64,000 nucleotides of DNA, taken from Dichomitus squalens LYAD-421 SS1. Lineage: Eukaryota; Basidiomycota; Agaricomycetes; Polyporales; Polyporaceae. The stretch spans positions 544,775 to 608,774 of the forward strand of contig NW_006766889.1 in the NCBI RefSeq assembly GCF_000275845.1, in the 5' to 3' direction. The notes under the pieces are model-generated. The model made no database searches, was not told the origin of the DNA, and worked only from the letters and a program-made list of their open reading frames with translations. Both the position numbers and the translations under genes were made by a program. Below, one piece after another: positions 25,300-37,000 of this stretch (position 1 is the stretch's first letter; each line of letters begins with the position of its first letter).

Positions 25300-26130
25300 A
25301 CCGCTCAATCTACTCAACGTGGACACAAGCAGTTGTTCATGTCATCCTATAGGTCCATCGCTGCGCTGCTCGTCCGGACCCTCTACGGTTTCGACGTACA
25401 AGACAGACACGACAGGATGCCCAAGCTCCCACGGGACTGTATTGATGGAACGCGCGAGCTCCGCATCTCAGGCTGTTTCCTTATGAACTTCCTTCCCATC
25501 CTGCGCCTCGCGCCATCGTTCGTCCTCTTTCAGCGCAAGCTCGCGAGATGGTGCCTGGTGAACATCTGGTTGACGAAATGGTTCTCAAATTGGGGAGAAC
25601 GCGACGCATACCCTTGTATGATCGGCGAAGACATCGCGGTTTTTACTGGTGAGAGCAAAGATGAAGACATGGTGACCGGTGCAGGACACACCGCCAGGAG
25701 CATCGCGCTGGATGCACTCAATGGCAAGTGTTGTGTTTTGTAGCCTTCGGCAGCATACATGGCCGTGCCGTTAGTTAACGCGGCAGGGACGGACATGGTA
25801 TGCCTTTGTTGCTCATGCGTTTCAGCCAGATGCCCATCCTTTCGGTTACAGACCATGTCTATCCTCCAAATCATCATCTTCGCCATGTCCCTCAACCCCC
25901 CTATTCAAGCCCAAGTGCAGGCAGAGCGGGACGCAATTGTCGGTCCCGACCGACTCCCTGACTTCAGCGACCGCGAGTCCCCCGTGTACCTCGACGCAAT
26001 CATCAAAAGGGCGATGCGCTGGATTCCGTCTTAACCGCTTGAGCTCACGCGCTGCACGCGGGAGGACGACATCGTGAACGAGTAAAGCATAAATTCAGGC
26101 ACGGTCCTTCTGGGAAAACACCTAGTACGT
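25300..26130 (+). pseudogene. Cytochrome P450 relic (microsomal fungal type)
   Basis: Peptide blocks in the order expected of a microsomal fungal P450: an RSIAALLVRTLYGFDV block (about 25,350-25,410), FLPILRLAPSFVLFQRKLARW (about 25,485-25,550), the I-helix remnant PLVNAAGTDM (about 25,768-25,797), then after a probable intron a helix-J/K block with SLNPPIQAQVQAE, VGPDRLPDFSDR and KRAMRW (25,855-26,030), and in the same frame TRCTREDDIV before a stop. Frame shifts, TAG at 25,741, TAA at 26,032 and a further TAA near 26,083 break it. The I-helix threonine position is degenerate, the K-helix ExxR is lost (KRAMR), and the heme-binding FxxGxxxC region is absent. No start codon can be placed. It is therefore a non-functional, truncated copy; the parent was probably a secondary-metabolism or xenobiotic P450. 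Confidence 0.8.
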
Positions 26131-26300
26131 CTTTAATCTCCGTATGAGCGCATATGTATCATGATTCCGATAACCCGGCAAAGGGCATGCGATTCAGCGG
26201 TGTGCGAAGACCCAGAGACGTCCCCCCTATCGGTTCCTCCGCGACGGAAAGCCCAACCGACACGCACGGGGAGTAACCTACAACGGCGGTTATAACCCGC

Positions 26301-26358
26301 AGGGGGATCGGGCCATGATGGTTTTAAACCTCCCTTTCCCCCTCCACGTGATGCCTGA
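26301..26358 (+). repeat. Short dispersed element, copy A
   Basis: Shares AGGGGGATC-GGCCATGA at its left end and CCCTTTCCCCC followed by ACGTGATGCCT at its right end with 44,596-44,660, while the middle is diverged. It lies just after the P450 relic. It could be a small MITE or SINE remnant or a conserved promoter block; no clear terminal inverted repeat was seen. Confidence 0.45.
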
Positions 26359-27332
26359 TTGTCCTTCAGTTTGAAACCGCCGTTGTGGTCTCTACGCCTC
26401 AAGTCACCAAGGACGGAGGTCATTGCGTCAGCATTTGTATATGGCATCTCAAAGGGAAGGCCGCCGTTCGGAAGCCAGAAGTCATTAGAGAACAGAGAAG
26501 CGGGTCCTAAAGCTAATCACTTGCCATCTGGAGCGGGTCTACAATCAATGTAATGGATCGCCTGTAACAGGATAGATCAGCAGCCCGACTCGTCTCACGG
26601 CCGCCTGACTCGAGGCCGCGCCCATGCCCGAAACCCGTTGCTCAGAGACGTTGTGGTCAATCTATCTGGCTACGGCCACTAACCCCAATACCTCTAGCAG
26701 CCACCGCGATGTAAATCTGGTAAGGCAGGAAACCCGAAACGAAATTGTCGACGTTCTCATTACCACTTTATCACATCTGGCAGAATCTCCAAGGTACCCC
26801 CGAGGTTGTTTAGGATCTGGCCGGATCTAGAAATCACCCCTACTCGTATATCGTTTACTCTATGTACCTTGACCTCACTTGTCATGGAACGCACATCGGC
26901 GAGCGGGACACATTTGACAGGTACGTATCTTCTAAGTGTTCCCACCGAGAAGCTGCTGTATAAGCAGGTGACCGGCGACATCTATAGACAAATTCTAGCA
27001 TTTTCTCCTGCAAACCCGCGTATGTCCTCGATCCCCAAGAGGCTGAGTTTGCCCACGAACTTAAGGAGGTCGAACGGGTCGTACACAAACCAGCACAACG
27101 TCCATGTTAGACGGGCTCTCAATATGCTTTCGAAGATGAGCTTCTCACTCAAATGCTTCTGTCTGCGGCGGATAGTACTGTACCGCAGTCGAGTCTTCCT
27201 TACCCTTGTTTGTTCCACCCGTGAGGGCCCTGCGGTAAGGCCTTGACTGCGACACCCATTACAGGAAGTCGGATATCTGTAGCTTGTTCTGGGCGCCGCA
27301 GATTGATGCCGGGAGTGCACCCGGTGGATGAG
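26359..27332. other. Intergenic; peptide-like minus-strand stretch of unknown origin
   Basis: On the minus strand, about 27,240 down to 26,760, two overlapping frames read like real protein (for example DPFDLLKFVGKLSLLGIED near 27,060 and VPLADVRSMTSEVKVHRVND near 26,860), but frames change without good splice sites and I do not recognise the family. It may be a decayed gene fragment. Otherwise this is the promoter side of the plus-strand methyltransferase gene. Confidence 0.3.
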
Positions 27333-27338
27333 TATAAA
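27333..27338 (+). promoter_or_regulatory. TATA box of the ICMT-like gene
   Basis: A TATAAA hexamer lies 65 bp before the ATG at 27,403, with CA-rich sequence just before the start codon. Confidence 0.45.
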
Positions 27339-27402
27339 GCTTGTACTCGCCCCCACTTTGCTTTCGTTACCGTCGCACTACTAACAACTATCCGCTTCAA
27401 CC

Positions 27403-28196
27403 ATGACTACTATCGCTGCACCAGTCCTCTTCAAGATCCCCCTTCTACTCTTGACAGCTTATGCCAACTTGATCACTTTCACGCCACCGAACCCTCGTAC
27501 CCCCCCGGAGGAGCAGTCCAAATACTCCCGCGCGAAGTACATAGTGCAGCAGGTCCGCCCGCCGTGGGTGCGTGCCGTGGAAAAGGTACATACATCTATG
27601 GACCATCCAACCACTACTGTGCGCTAACCACACCGTCGCAGACCTTGACGCAAAGCTTCATACTCTTCGAGGTAGTCACCATACTCGCTACATACCTCCC
27701 TCCACCCTACGCCGAGCGTGTTTTCTCCACACTCGCCTGGCGTCCAGCAGACTCCGCGCTGGGAGTGCGGCTCACGTCTACCTTCCTGGTCGGCACCTTC
27801 CTCTGCATCGTCGGAGGCATCATCCGTATCCTCTGCTATCGCGCCCTCGGACGCCACTTCACCTTTGAGCTTTCCATCCGCAAGAATCACAGGCTCATCA
27901 CCGATGGGCCGTACTCCGTCGTCCGTCACCCAAGCTACACTGCACTCATTATGGTCACTGTTGGTACCTTGCTGTGCCTGACTAGCACTGGATCGTGGCT
28001 GGCGGAGAGTGGGATCATGAGCACCCTTATCGGAAGGTTGCTCGTCGTTGCTTGGGCTGCGGAGGTGGCTTGGATCCCTGTCGTCATGCTTATGAGGGTA
28101 GGCACGGAGGACGCGATACTGCGGGAGGAGTTCAAGGACGAGTGGTTGGCGTGGTCGCAGAGAACCCCTTACAAGCTGATACCGGGCCTGATCTAA
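27403..28196 (+). CDS. Isoprenylcysteine carboxyl methyltransferase-like membrane protein
   Basis: Exons 27403-27585 and 27642-28196 encode 245 aa. The family methylates the carboxyl group of C-terminal isoprenylcysteine on CaaX proteins (Ras, Rho, mating pheromones) in the ER membrane, using SAM. Visible features are several hydrophobic segments (about residues 5-25, 65-85, 105-125 and 160-205), the block LGRHFTFEL, and the diagnostic GPYSVVRHPSYTA at about residues 150-162, followed by an acidic/basic tail with KDEWLAWSQRTPYKLIPGLI, typical of ICMT C termini. Agaricomycetes often carry several short paralogs of this kind, so this may be a paralog rather than the single Ste14 orthologue. It faces the Rrn5-like gene tail to tail. 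A TATA box lies at 27,333. Confidence 0.88.
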
Positions 28197-28536
28197 ATCA
28201 TGACGACATCGACATGTACTGTACTGTAGTCATAATGCTTCCACGTGTAGACGATCTGCTTCGTACTATCTATGTCTATCCAATTGTTTGTTTACCATGA
28301 TCACCGCTCGGAGCCCGCGATCCAGCAAGTATCAGATGTAGACAGTCGGATGAGGCACGACAAGCATCGAAGCCAGCAGCACTGTGCCAGATTATGTATC
28401 TCCGCAATATATTATGACGGTACTGATAGTCCTCACGGTTAGACGTTCAAGCGACTGTATGCTACTTTTTGCTACAATACCACCGCGCAATGCCTATGGC
28501 AACGAACATATCCCCGGCAGAGGCCCCTCCCCGCAG
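28197..28536. other. Convergent intergenic region
   Basis: About 340 bp between two converging stop codons; presumably the overlapping 3' ends of both transcripts. Nothing else seen. Confidence 0.5.
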
Positions 28537-31327
28537 CTAATCGCTGTCGAGCACATATACGCTGCTCTTAATCCGGCTGTTTACCCCAGGCTGCATGTAC
28601 ATCAGCTCCCGCTGCGACAAGTCACCCTTCTTCTTTCCCTCGCCCTTCCTCCCCTTGCGAGCGCGCTTCGGTGCAACCACCTCCGGCTCGTCCACGTCCG
28701 CCATGGTGTCCACCGCGGCGACCTCCTCCACCATCTCCTCTACGTCCCGGTCGTCCGCCCTCCCACTGTCCGCATCTTTCTCCCACGACACCTCCACGTC
28801 GGGTTTTGCGTTTGAGGTTAGGTCCGCACCCGCGTCCGCCTCGTCTCGCTTACGTTTTCTACGCGATCGCTCCCGTATAGGAACTAAATTGGCCGTGTTA
28901 TCCGCGACGGCGATGAGGGGGTCCTCAGGTACAGTGGCGGCACTCGCAGTCTTCCCGGCGTTGGGGTTCTCCATGTTCACCCTTGTCCACAGCGCTTGCT
29001 CCTCTTCCGCGTCTCGGAGGGCATCAGCTTTGTCGAGCTGCGCTTCCTCGTGAAGCTCCTCGTTCAGCAACTTCTCGTCAATGAAGTGGGGCAAGAGGTC
29101 ATCGTCGGTAGGGCGCTCGACATCGGTGAGGAGAACGCTGGAAGAAGGCCAAGGCATGTAGACAGAGGGGTCGATAGCCATAGATGGATCCACAGAAGGG
29201 GGCCCAGAGGATGGCGGGTTCAGGAAAGGAGGGAAGATCGTGCGAAGGAGCGACAAAGGTTCCAGCGGGAGTCCTTCAGGATCAGGATCGCCGCTCTCCT
29301 CCTCTGCCGCATCTGCGCCGCCCTTATGACGGCGCGAGACAGGGGATAGCGCATCTGCAGTGTCTTGCTCCAGCTCCTCGACATCCCCTTCTTCCTCATC
29401 GCTATCGAGGTCGAGCTCGCTGAGCAGACTCGCGAAATGTGTGCGCTTATTCAACGACTCCGCACCGTAGAGCATGAGCGCCTGTCTCACGTCTGCCGTA
29501 GAGATCACCTAGAGGAAGCGAATTCTGGTGAGTAACGCCGCGAGAGCGAGCTGTAATCTACGCCAACCTGGTTCTCCCTCAGACGCCAAGCTTTGGTCTG
29601 CAACTTGGCCACTCGCTCCTGCTCCCTCCAGACGATGGCGCGCGACATGACCTCAGCGACGAAGTGTACAACGAGACTGCGTAGCATGCGAAGGGTTTCC
29701 CCCGAGATGCTGGACACGACGGACTCGGAGACGTCGTGAAGTTCATTGTACGTGCTACAAAGAGCCATATTAGACTAAGTCAACCTAGGAGGCTATTCCA
29801 AACGTACCGCATCAGCTTCGAGATAGCCTGAAGGTGGAACAGGTCAAGGCCTTCTTGGCGGAGCCATCGCACATCAACGCCACTGGAAATGAATTCGAGC
29901 TGACGCTTGTCGGGCTGGGTCTTCCTTGACGTGCTAGCATACCGGGCTCCCACAGGGTCGCCGGGAGGCGCAGGAGGTGAACTCGACTGGATTGTATCTC
30001 CTGGCGCACTTAGCCCAGATGCAGTGCTTGTCACCGCCTGTGCACGGAGATCTTCTGTTGACGGGGCGGAAGATAGAGTTTTCTTCGGCTTCCTCCCGGG
30101 TTTCAGTCGCTCTGCGGCTTCGACCAGCACTCCACCAGTGGCTTGAGCGCGCTTCCTACGCATGTAGAGCCTCTTCTGGTAGCGCCTCCTGGCGCGTGGG
30201 GACATCTGGGAGGGGTCCTCGATCGAGTCTTCCGTCGTCCCGACGGACGGCGCTACTGTGGTCGGTGTAGTATTCAGCGAAAATTGAGGGGATGCAGGAA
30301 GAGAAGCCAGGAGAGCTGGAGGTGTCGAATGACTGACAGGGTGTGATATGAGCATTGGCAGAGCTATAACGGAGGAAGGCTGGACGGCGGGGGAGATGTT
30401 CTGCACGGAACCATATTCTGGCGTCGGGTTAAAAGTATACGTCGGTTTAGGACGTGAGATCTCGAGGAGTGCAGGATCAATGAGCTGGTCATGTATACCA
30501 ACTGCAAGCTCGCCGACAGAGGGCTGCACAGGGACCTGCTCCGGCATATCCAATATCTCCGGTACGGGCGAAGGCTCTACTCCCGAGTTGTATTCACTAG
30601 CCTCTCCGACCACGCCGCGGCCCTCTTCCTCGTCTCTCAGCATCCTGTCAAGGGTAGCTAAGCCAACGCGGTTCAGGGACGAGAGCATATCCTCGCGTTC
30701 CCATTCAGATTTCTTCTGCGCCAGCCACCTCTCGAACTGCTCGCGCCTAGCCTTCTCCCCTACTCTGTCGCGTTCCGCTGAAGCGGTGCGTCCGCCGCGC
30801 CAAGGGGCGCGAATGGTCGTCTTGCGGGCGTGGACTTCTTCCTCGCGCTCTTGTACAACTGCTTCTTGATCCAAAGTCGGCTGGTAGGCAATCATGGCAT
30901 CCGCCATGCGTTCCTCGAACGCGATCCATTCCTCGGAGACCTCGAGAGCAGACGGGAGCTCGTCGCGGGGGGTTTTGATATCCGGGACGCGGTGGTACTC
31001 GTTGACGTACGTCGTACCTCCGGACAATTCCTGTTCGGCCAGCTCAAGGATTGAGAGATAGACGCAGACATCCGGTACGGTCTTGGTCTTCACTTCTTCC
31101 GCGATCAGGTCAGGCCTGAGGCGAGAGTGCACCACGAGGCCCCGAAAGAACGCATCCTTCTCCGCGCTAGTCCAGTAGGCTCTAGGGGCAAAGTACGATG
31201 GTGGTAGAGGGTCGTCGCCAGTCCTGCCGATGAGGTGCGCGCGGAAGTCGTCGACACTCTCAGAGAAAAAAGCAAGATAGGCCGGGTCGATTTCTGCAGG
31301 AGGTTCCTCGTCTTCAGAATTGGGCAT
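28537..31327 (-). CDS. SANT/Myb-type protein, likely Rrn5-like Pol I upstream activation factor subunit
   Basis: Minus-strand exons 29808-31327, 29568-29754 and 28537-29508 give 892 aa. Near the N terminus (about residues 45-95) lies YWTSAEKDAFFRGL with a following stretch ending in a KTKTVPDVCVYL block, which matches the SANT-type domain of Rrn5, a subunit of the UAF complex that recruits RNA polymerase I to rDNA promoters. The acidic Asp/Pro-rich N terminus, a long charged coil (about residues 160-235) and a Pro/Ser-rich middle follow; a basic block with PRARRRYQKR comes near residue 375; exon 2 encodes a helix-rich domain containing VVHFVAEVMSRAI, reminiscent of a histone-fold region; the C-terminal third is acidic and ends in a Lys-rich stretch. 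It is much longer than yeast Rrn5 (about 360 aa), so the assignment rests on the SANT block and is moderate. The region upstream is shared with the divergent gene at 32,023. Confidence 0.7.
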
Positions 31328-32022
31328 GGGAAGTGAGAGATAGCGAATGGAACATCGCTCCTGCTCTCAGGGAGAGTACGAGCAGCAGAGCGAGTTGCGA
31401 CGGAGAGCGTCAGGGTCGCGGACGGAGCAGACACTGGACAGGCAGGCCGCAGAAGCAAGGGCTCGTGTGAAGAGTCTGTGAAGAGTCTCGTACATAAGCG
31501 CTCTTCAGGACGCCCGCAGCCGTTCGACCGTCTGGATGAGCTCGAGACGCGTCCAAGACGCACTAAGTTAAAGTATCCTGTCCCCTTCCCCTTCGCCAGA
31601 AGATTGGAACCTGTCATGATAGGTCCAGCTATAGAGCGTATTCAGCGCATGTAGAGAACCTGTCCTTGTAAGGGTACCCTGCGGGGTAAGTTACAGAGCG
31701 CATATGATGTACCGCTGGATACATTCCTTTGACACAATGAGATACTGCACGGATCAGGGAGACAGCGACAGCAATCGATAAGTTTAAAGCGTTTCCATTC
31801 GCTCCACTCTTTGTAGGCCGTCAAAGGTAGTTGGACGACAAAGGAGCAGGTGCCACCGCTAGGGCCAAGCGCCAGCGTATAATACGAAGCCCACGCGAGC
31901 GGGGAATTGCAACCCTTGCCCTCTGTACATACCACACCTCCGTCCTCTTCTCATCAACTGATCTTGTATCCATATTCCTCCACGTGCCGACCACAACTAC
32001 AACCACTCTTCTGTCCAGCATC
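31328..32022. other. Divergent promoter region
   Basis: About 695 bp between head-to-head start codons at 31,327 (minus) and 32,023 (plus). C/A-rich leader just before 32,023. An open frame on the minus strand continues upstream of 31,327 but has no motif. Confidence 0.5.
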
Positions 32023-33167
32023 ATGAGTACATTCTCTCGGGTCGTCTCGCGCCCAACCAACAAGGAACAGCTGAAGCCTTTCGCGTTCACCAAACCCACC
32101 TTCACAACAACAACACACACAGGCCTGGGCATATGGCAGCCTAGCTATGCTGACCGTATCACTCCGAAACTGTACAAACCTGTGAGTCCTCCCTTCAGAC
32201 AGTGTGACGGTGGTTACTCACCTGTAGCTAGTTTGTTGGCGGGGATTTCCACACAGACACGCTTTTCAATCCTGTCTGGAGTCAAGGTGTTTACGCCGAC
32301 AGTCTCATGCAGACGCGACCGACTGGTGTGAGCGTACCGCCCAATACGGCTTACGGTACTACCCCCAGCCCACCATCTTTGCCGCAAGACGACTCCTCAA
32401 CGGAGTACTCGTTCCTGTCCTCATCTTCCCCGGAGGCCGACTCACCGCCCCCAACTGCCTTCTCAACCATCGCCGTCTTGGGTTCGCCTGACATGGACGG
32501 CGCCTTCGAGGACGACTACGATCGCCCGGAGGCCGACCCCAACTTCATCCGGAGGCTGCTCAGGCGCAGCAAGTCCCTTCGCCGCCAAGTTCGCATGCGC
32601 GACGGCGACTTCCGCGACTCTGATGAAGAAGACGACTACAGTGTGACGGCCGAGTGGATCCCGGTCGTCCGCCCCGAGATGCCCAAGAGGCGCGTCCCGA
32701 CCCAGGGGGTACCCCGTCAGATCGCCTACGACGCACGTTCCGACACCACCCCCTCGCGCCTGAGCCGACGTGTGAGGGTCCCTGCCCCAATCGACACCTC
32801 CGGCCTGCGTGTGGCGATCGCGGCGAAGATCCTCCGCGACGAGTATGAGCTCGAAGTCGGGGACGTCGACGGCTCCGAGCTCACGTCGAGCAGCGAGTCT
32901 GGCTTCGACGGGGATGATGAGCACGACGAGCTACGACGGGCGGCACAGACTCCTGAGGATACAGCCGGCAGCGTCGCGTCCTCCTGCGATAGACCGAAGA
33001 AGTCATACGCAGCGGTCGTCGCCTCCTCTCCACCGCGCGCGAACACCCCGCAGTCGAATACGTTGGTGCCTCAGGCGGTGCATGCTGCGCCTATGTTTGG
33101 CTCGAAGGAGCGGGACGTCGCCGGGGGGTTCGAGTGGCAGCCCTTCGTGGAGCCTTTGGATGTGTAG
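32023..33167 (+). CDS. Hypothetical protein, Ser/Pro-rich and charged
   Basis: Exons 32023-32181 and 32232-33167 (49-50 nt intron, GTGAGT donor) encode 364 aa. I do not recognise a domain. The first 80 residues look structured and contain an aromatic-rich block around the exon junction (LYKP then FVGGDFHTDTLFNPVW). After that the protein is Pro/Ser-rich, with an acidic patch, a strongly basic helix (RRLLRRSKSLRRQVRMR, about residues 145-161), a regular charged segment about residues 225-255, and a KKSYAAVVASSP block near the C terminus. It is probably a basidiomycete-specific, possibly nuclear protein; that is inference. Codon use and intron type match its neighbours, and no frame break is present. 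Confidence 0.75.
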
Positions 33168-34004
33168 GGGAATCGTGGTCATGGACTCGTGGATGTCGAT
33201 GTGGAACGTCTATTTGAGATGTGAGATTAATGTGGTCGCTCTCACCGTGCACTGTATCATAGTCTGTTTTATCTGGCTTTGGCTATCAATGAAGTTGCAT
33301 TTGCCTGTTTGGTTCCTACTTCGGCATTACGAAATAGTGGTCGCGACGCCATGGACAAAGTCGACGGCTCGCGAAGGTCGAGGTCGTATACATATGCATG
33401 TACCCAAGAGCTACGATAGCTGCGAAGAACTCACCTCTTACGGGGCAATACGACAATGATAGTTCATAATCTATATAGACCCGTGCAATTGCAAAGAGAT
33501 AGCTGGGCCTAGTAGAGCCTGTGAGTTCAAATCCGTTTTTACATACACGCAGCTGCAGGAGTGTGCGCTCGGCGACGTACAAGCCACGAGGTACACCTGC
33601 ATTAAGTGGGGCTTCTGACACGCTGTTGGCATTAACACACCGCTACAAGTGAAGTCCCAGTTGAACTACCTGAAAGTCAGCAAGCCAAGCGCGATCAAGT
33701 TTCTCGAGTACAAACGTATATGAACACAACACTTACATCAAGCTACAGTGAGCATACTACCGTACTTCCCATGTTTTACTCAGGATCGACTTCCGCAGGA
33801 ACAGGTTTGGATTTGAGAAGGTTTTTTGCTCATCGGGGTCGACCGGAGGTGGGAGCGTCCTCTCAAGCCGCATGCAGCCCAACGCCGGGCGCTAGCGCTG
33901 ACAAGGCAGGCGCTTACTCTAAGTCAACGCGCACTGAGGTTGCTTGCTCCCTAACCTCCATCCGCTTGCACCAGCTTCTTCTGTCTCGCCTCCCATCCTT
34001 CACC
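33168..34004. other. Intergenic between the hypothetical gene and Prp6
   Basis: About 840 bp. No coding or RNA feature supported. A GTTCAAATC followed by a T-run at 33,525-33,541 resembles a Pol III B box but no cloverleaf forms. Confidence 0.5.
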
Positions 34005-37000
34005 ATGGCCGCGAACAACAAGCCAAACAAGCTGGCTTTTTTGTCGATGCCAGCGCCGGCCTCGTACGTCGCCGGTCTTGGTCGAGGGTAAGTGGAGTTA
34101 ATTATATCCCGTAACTGTAGCTGATGGTAGAGGTCCCTCAGTGCCTCGGGCTTCACCACTCGTTCCGATATTGGACCCGCGCGTGAAGGTCCTTCTGCTG
34201 AAGCAATTGCGTAAGTCTTGCTCTACTGGCTCATCTCGCTCGACGGAGCTGATTATGTTTGCAGAGAGGCTCAAGCAAGGCGAGGCGAGGAAGCGGAAGT
34301 GGACCCGGACCAGTTTCAAGATCCAGATAACGAATATGGTCTCTTCGCTGGGACTACATATGAGGCGGATGATGAGGAGGCGGACAAGATATATGAAATG
34401 GTGGATAAGAACATGGACGCAAGGAGACGGGCTCGGAGGTTCGTAGCTTGCCACCAACGTCTGATGCTAAAACTGACTTCGTCAATTGACTCATTCAGGG
34501 AAGCACGCGAGAACGAGGAGCTGGCCAAGCTCCGAGCTGAGCGTCCCAAGATCCAGCAGCAGTTCGCGGACCTCAAGCGCGGACTGGCCCAGGTCACGGA
34601 CGAAGAATGGGAGGGCATTCCTGAGGTGGGCAATCTTACGAGGAAAAAGCGTAAAAGGGACGAGAGGTCATTCGTTGTATCCGACAGCGTCATTGTCGGA
34701 GACAGGGCTAGGAATGAGTACGAGACGTCGTTGGATGCTCGCCAGCAAGCGGTGCGTCTCTGTTCCCTCCTCATCGTATGGGAGGTTCACTGACGTGCGG
34801 TATCTAGACTGGCGGTTTTGAGACCCCTGCCGACGCTGGTACTTTGACCAACTTCGCGGAGATGAGCCAAGCTCGTGACAAGATTCTCTCCCTTAAGCTC
34901 GACCAGGTAAGTTCAAGCCCTATGCTCTGCTCGGATAAGTTTTCACCTCTGGCGTTTAGGTATCCGGTACCGCTACTTCTGGTTTACAAACGTCCATTGA
35001 CCCGAAAGGCTACCTCACCTCGCTTGATAGCGTTGTCATCAAATCCGACGCGGAGATTGGCGACATAAAGCGCGCTCGTATGCTTTTCGACTCGCTTGTC
35101 AAGTCGAACCCCAAGCACGCGCCTGGATGGATCGCTGCCGCTCGTTTGGAGGAGCATGCCGGACGAATGGTCGCTGCGCGGAAGATCATCAAGCAGGGCT
35201 GCGAACAATGTCCAAAGAGTGAAGACATCTGGCTAGAGGCAGCGCGGTTGCATGTGAGTTCCGCAATGTCCGCCTCCATGTCTCGATGTACTCACACACC
35301 CCTTGACAGAACAACGATGACGCGAAAGTCATTCTAGCAAGCGCAGTGCAGCACGTGGGCCAGAGTGTCAGGATTTGGATGGCTGCGGCGGACCTGGAGC
35401 ACGACGTCAAAGCCAAGAAGCGTGTCCTCCGGAAAGGTATGGATTACAATCTGCTGCATACGATCAGATAACTAATCTTGCCCGGCGTTGCTAGCTCTCG
35501 AGCACATTCCGAACTCGGTACGCTTGTGGAAGGAAACCGTCAACCTCGAGTCTTCTGCACAGGATGCCCGCATTCTCTTGTCTCGCGCTGTCGAAGTCAT
35601 CCCTCAGTCGGTCGAGCTCTGGCTTGCGCTTGCACGCCTCGAGACTCCCGACAAGGCCAAGGCCGTTCTCAATAAGGCCCGCAAAGCTGTTCCTACCAGT
35701 CACGAGATTTGGATTGCAGCCGGACGGCTCCTCGAGCAGGAAGCCTATGCTACTGAGAAATCAGAAGAGCAACGCGACAAGGAGCTTTCTGCGGTCGACA
35801 AGACTATCGAGGCTGGTGTGCGCGAGCTTCGCCGCCATCAGGTCCTCCTTACGCGTGAGCAGTGGCTCAAGGAAGCCGAACGGTGCGAGAACGAGGGCGC
35901 GATCCGGACGTGCGAGGCGATCATCAAGGCCACGGTCGCCATGGATGTCGAGGAAGAGGACCGCCTAGACACTTGGACCAGCGACGCCGAGGCGGCGGAG
36001 GCCAAGGGCAATGTCGGAGTCGCTCGGGCCATTCTCGCCTACGCTCTTCGCGTGTTTCCGGACAAGAAGAGTTTGTGGCGGAAGGCCGCCGATCTGGAGA
36101 AGGCACATGGCACCAAGGAATCGTTGAACGCCATCCTGGAGCGTGCCGTCCACCATTGCCCGCAGGCCGAGGTTCTGTGGCTCATGTGGGCCAAGGAAAA
36201 GTGGCTGGCTGGAGATGTGCCTGCTGCCCGCGAGGTACTCGAGCGTGCCTTCGTGGCAAACTCGGAGAGCGAGCAGATCTGGCTTGCCGCCGTCAAGCTG
36301 GAAGCGGAGAATGGCGAGCTTGGCGTCGCGAAAGAGCTTCTCGTTCGCGCCCGAACGGTTGCGGACACTCAAAGGGTATGTAGTCGTGGGCGCCTGCCAA
36401 TGGATGTAATACTCATAGTAGCCCCACAGATCTGGATGAAGTCGGCTGTGTTCGAACGCCAGCAAGGGCAGCTCGACAATGCGCTCGAGACGCTTGTCAC
36501 GGCGATCAAGAAGTACCCCAAGTTCGCCAAGCTCTACATGATCCAAGGGCAGATCCACCAGCAGCGGAAGGACTTCGCCGCAGCGCGTGCATCGTATGCT
36601 GCGGGCATCAAGGCATGCCCTAAGGACGTCAACCTCTGGATCCTCGCGAGTCGTCTAGAGGAAGCTGACAACAAGAGCATCAAGGCGCGTGCCTTGTTGG
36701 ACAAGGCCCGATTGGCGAACCCTGGGAATGACGTTCTCTGGGCTGAAGCCGTAGGCGTTGAGGAACGCAGCGGTGGCACTGCGCAGGCGAAGACTGTGCT
36801 GGCTAGAGGTGCGCACGACACCCCGCTTCATCATCATAGCTCTTCGACGCTAACGGTCCGTCTAACGTTGCAGGCCTCCAGGAGTGTCCGTCTTCTGGCC
36901 TATTGTGGTCGATGGCCATCTGGTCCGAGCCTCGCCCGACGCGCAAAGCGCGCTCGGCTGACGCACTGAGGAAGGCGGGCAACGATCCATGGGTGCTCTG

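Noticed and set aside
33480..33545. tRNA gene suggested by GTTCAAATC and a T-run
   Set aside because: No acceptor stem, no T-stem pairing and no A box at the right distance.
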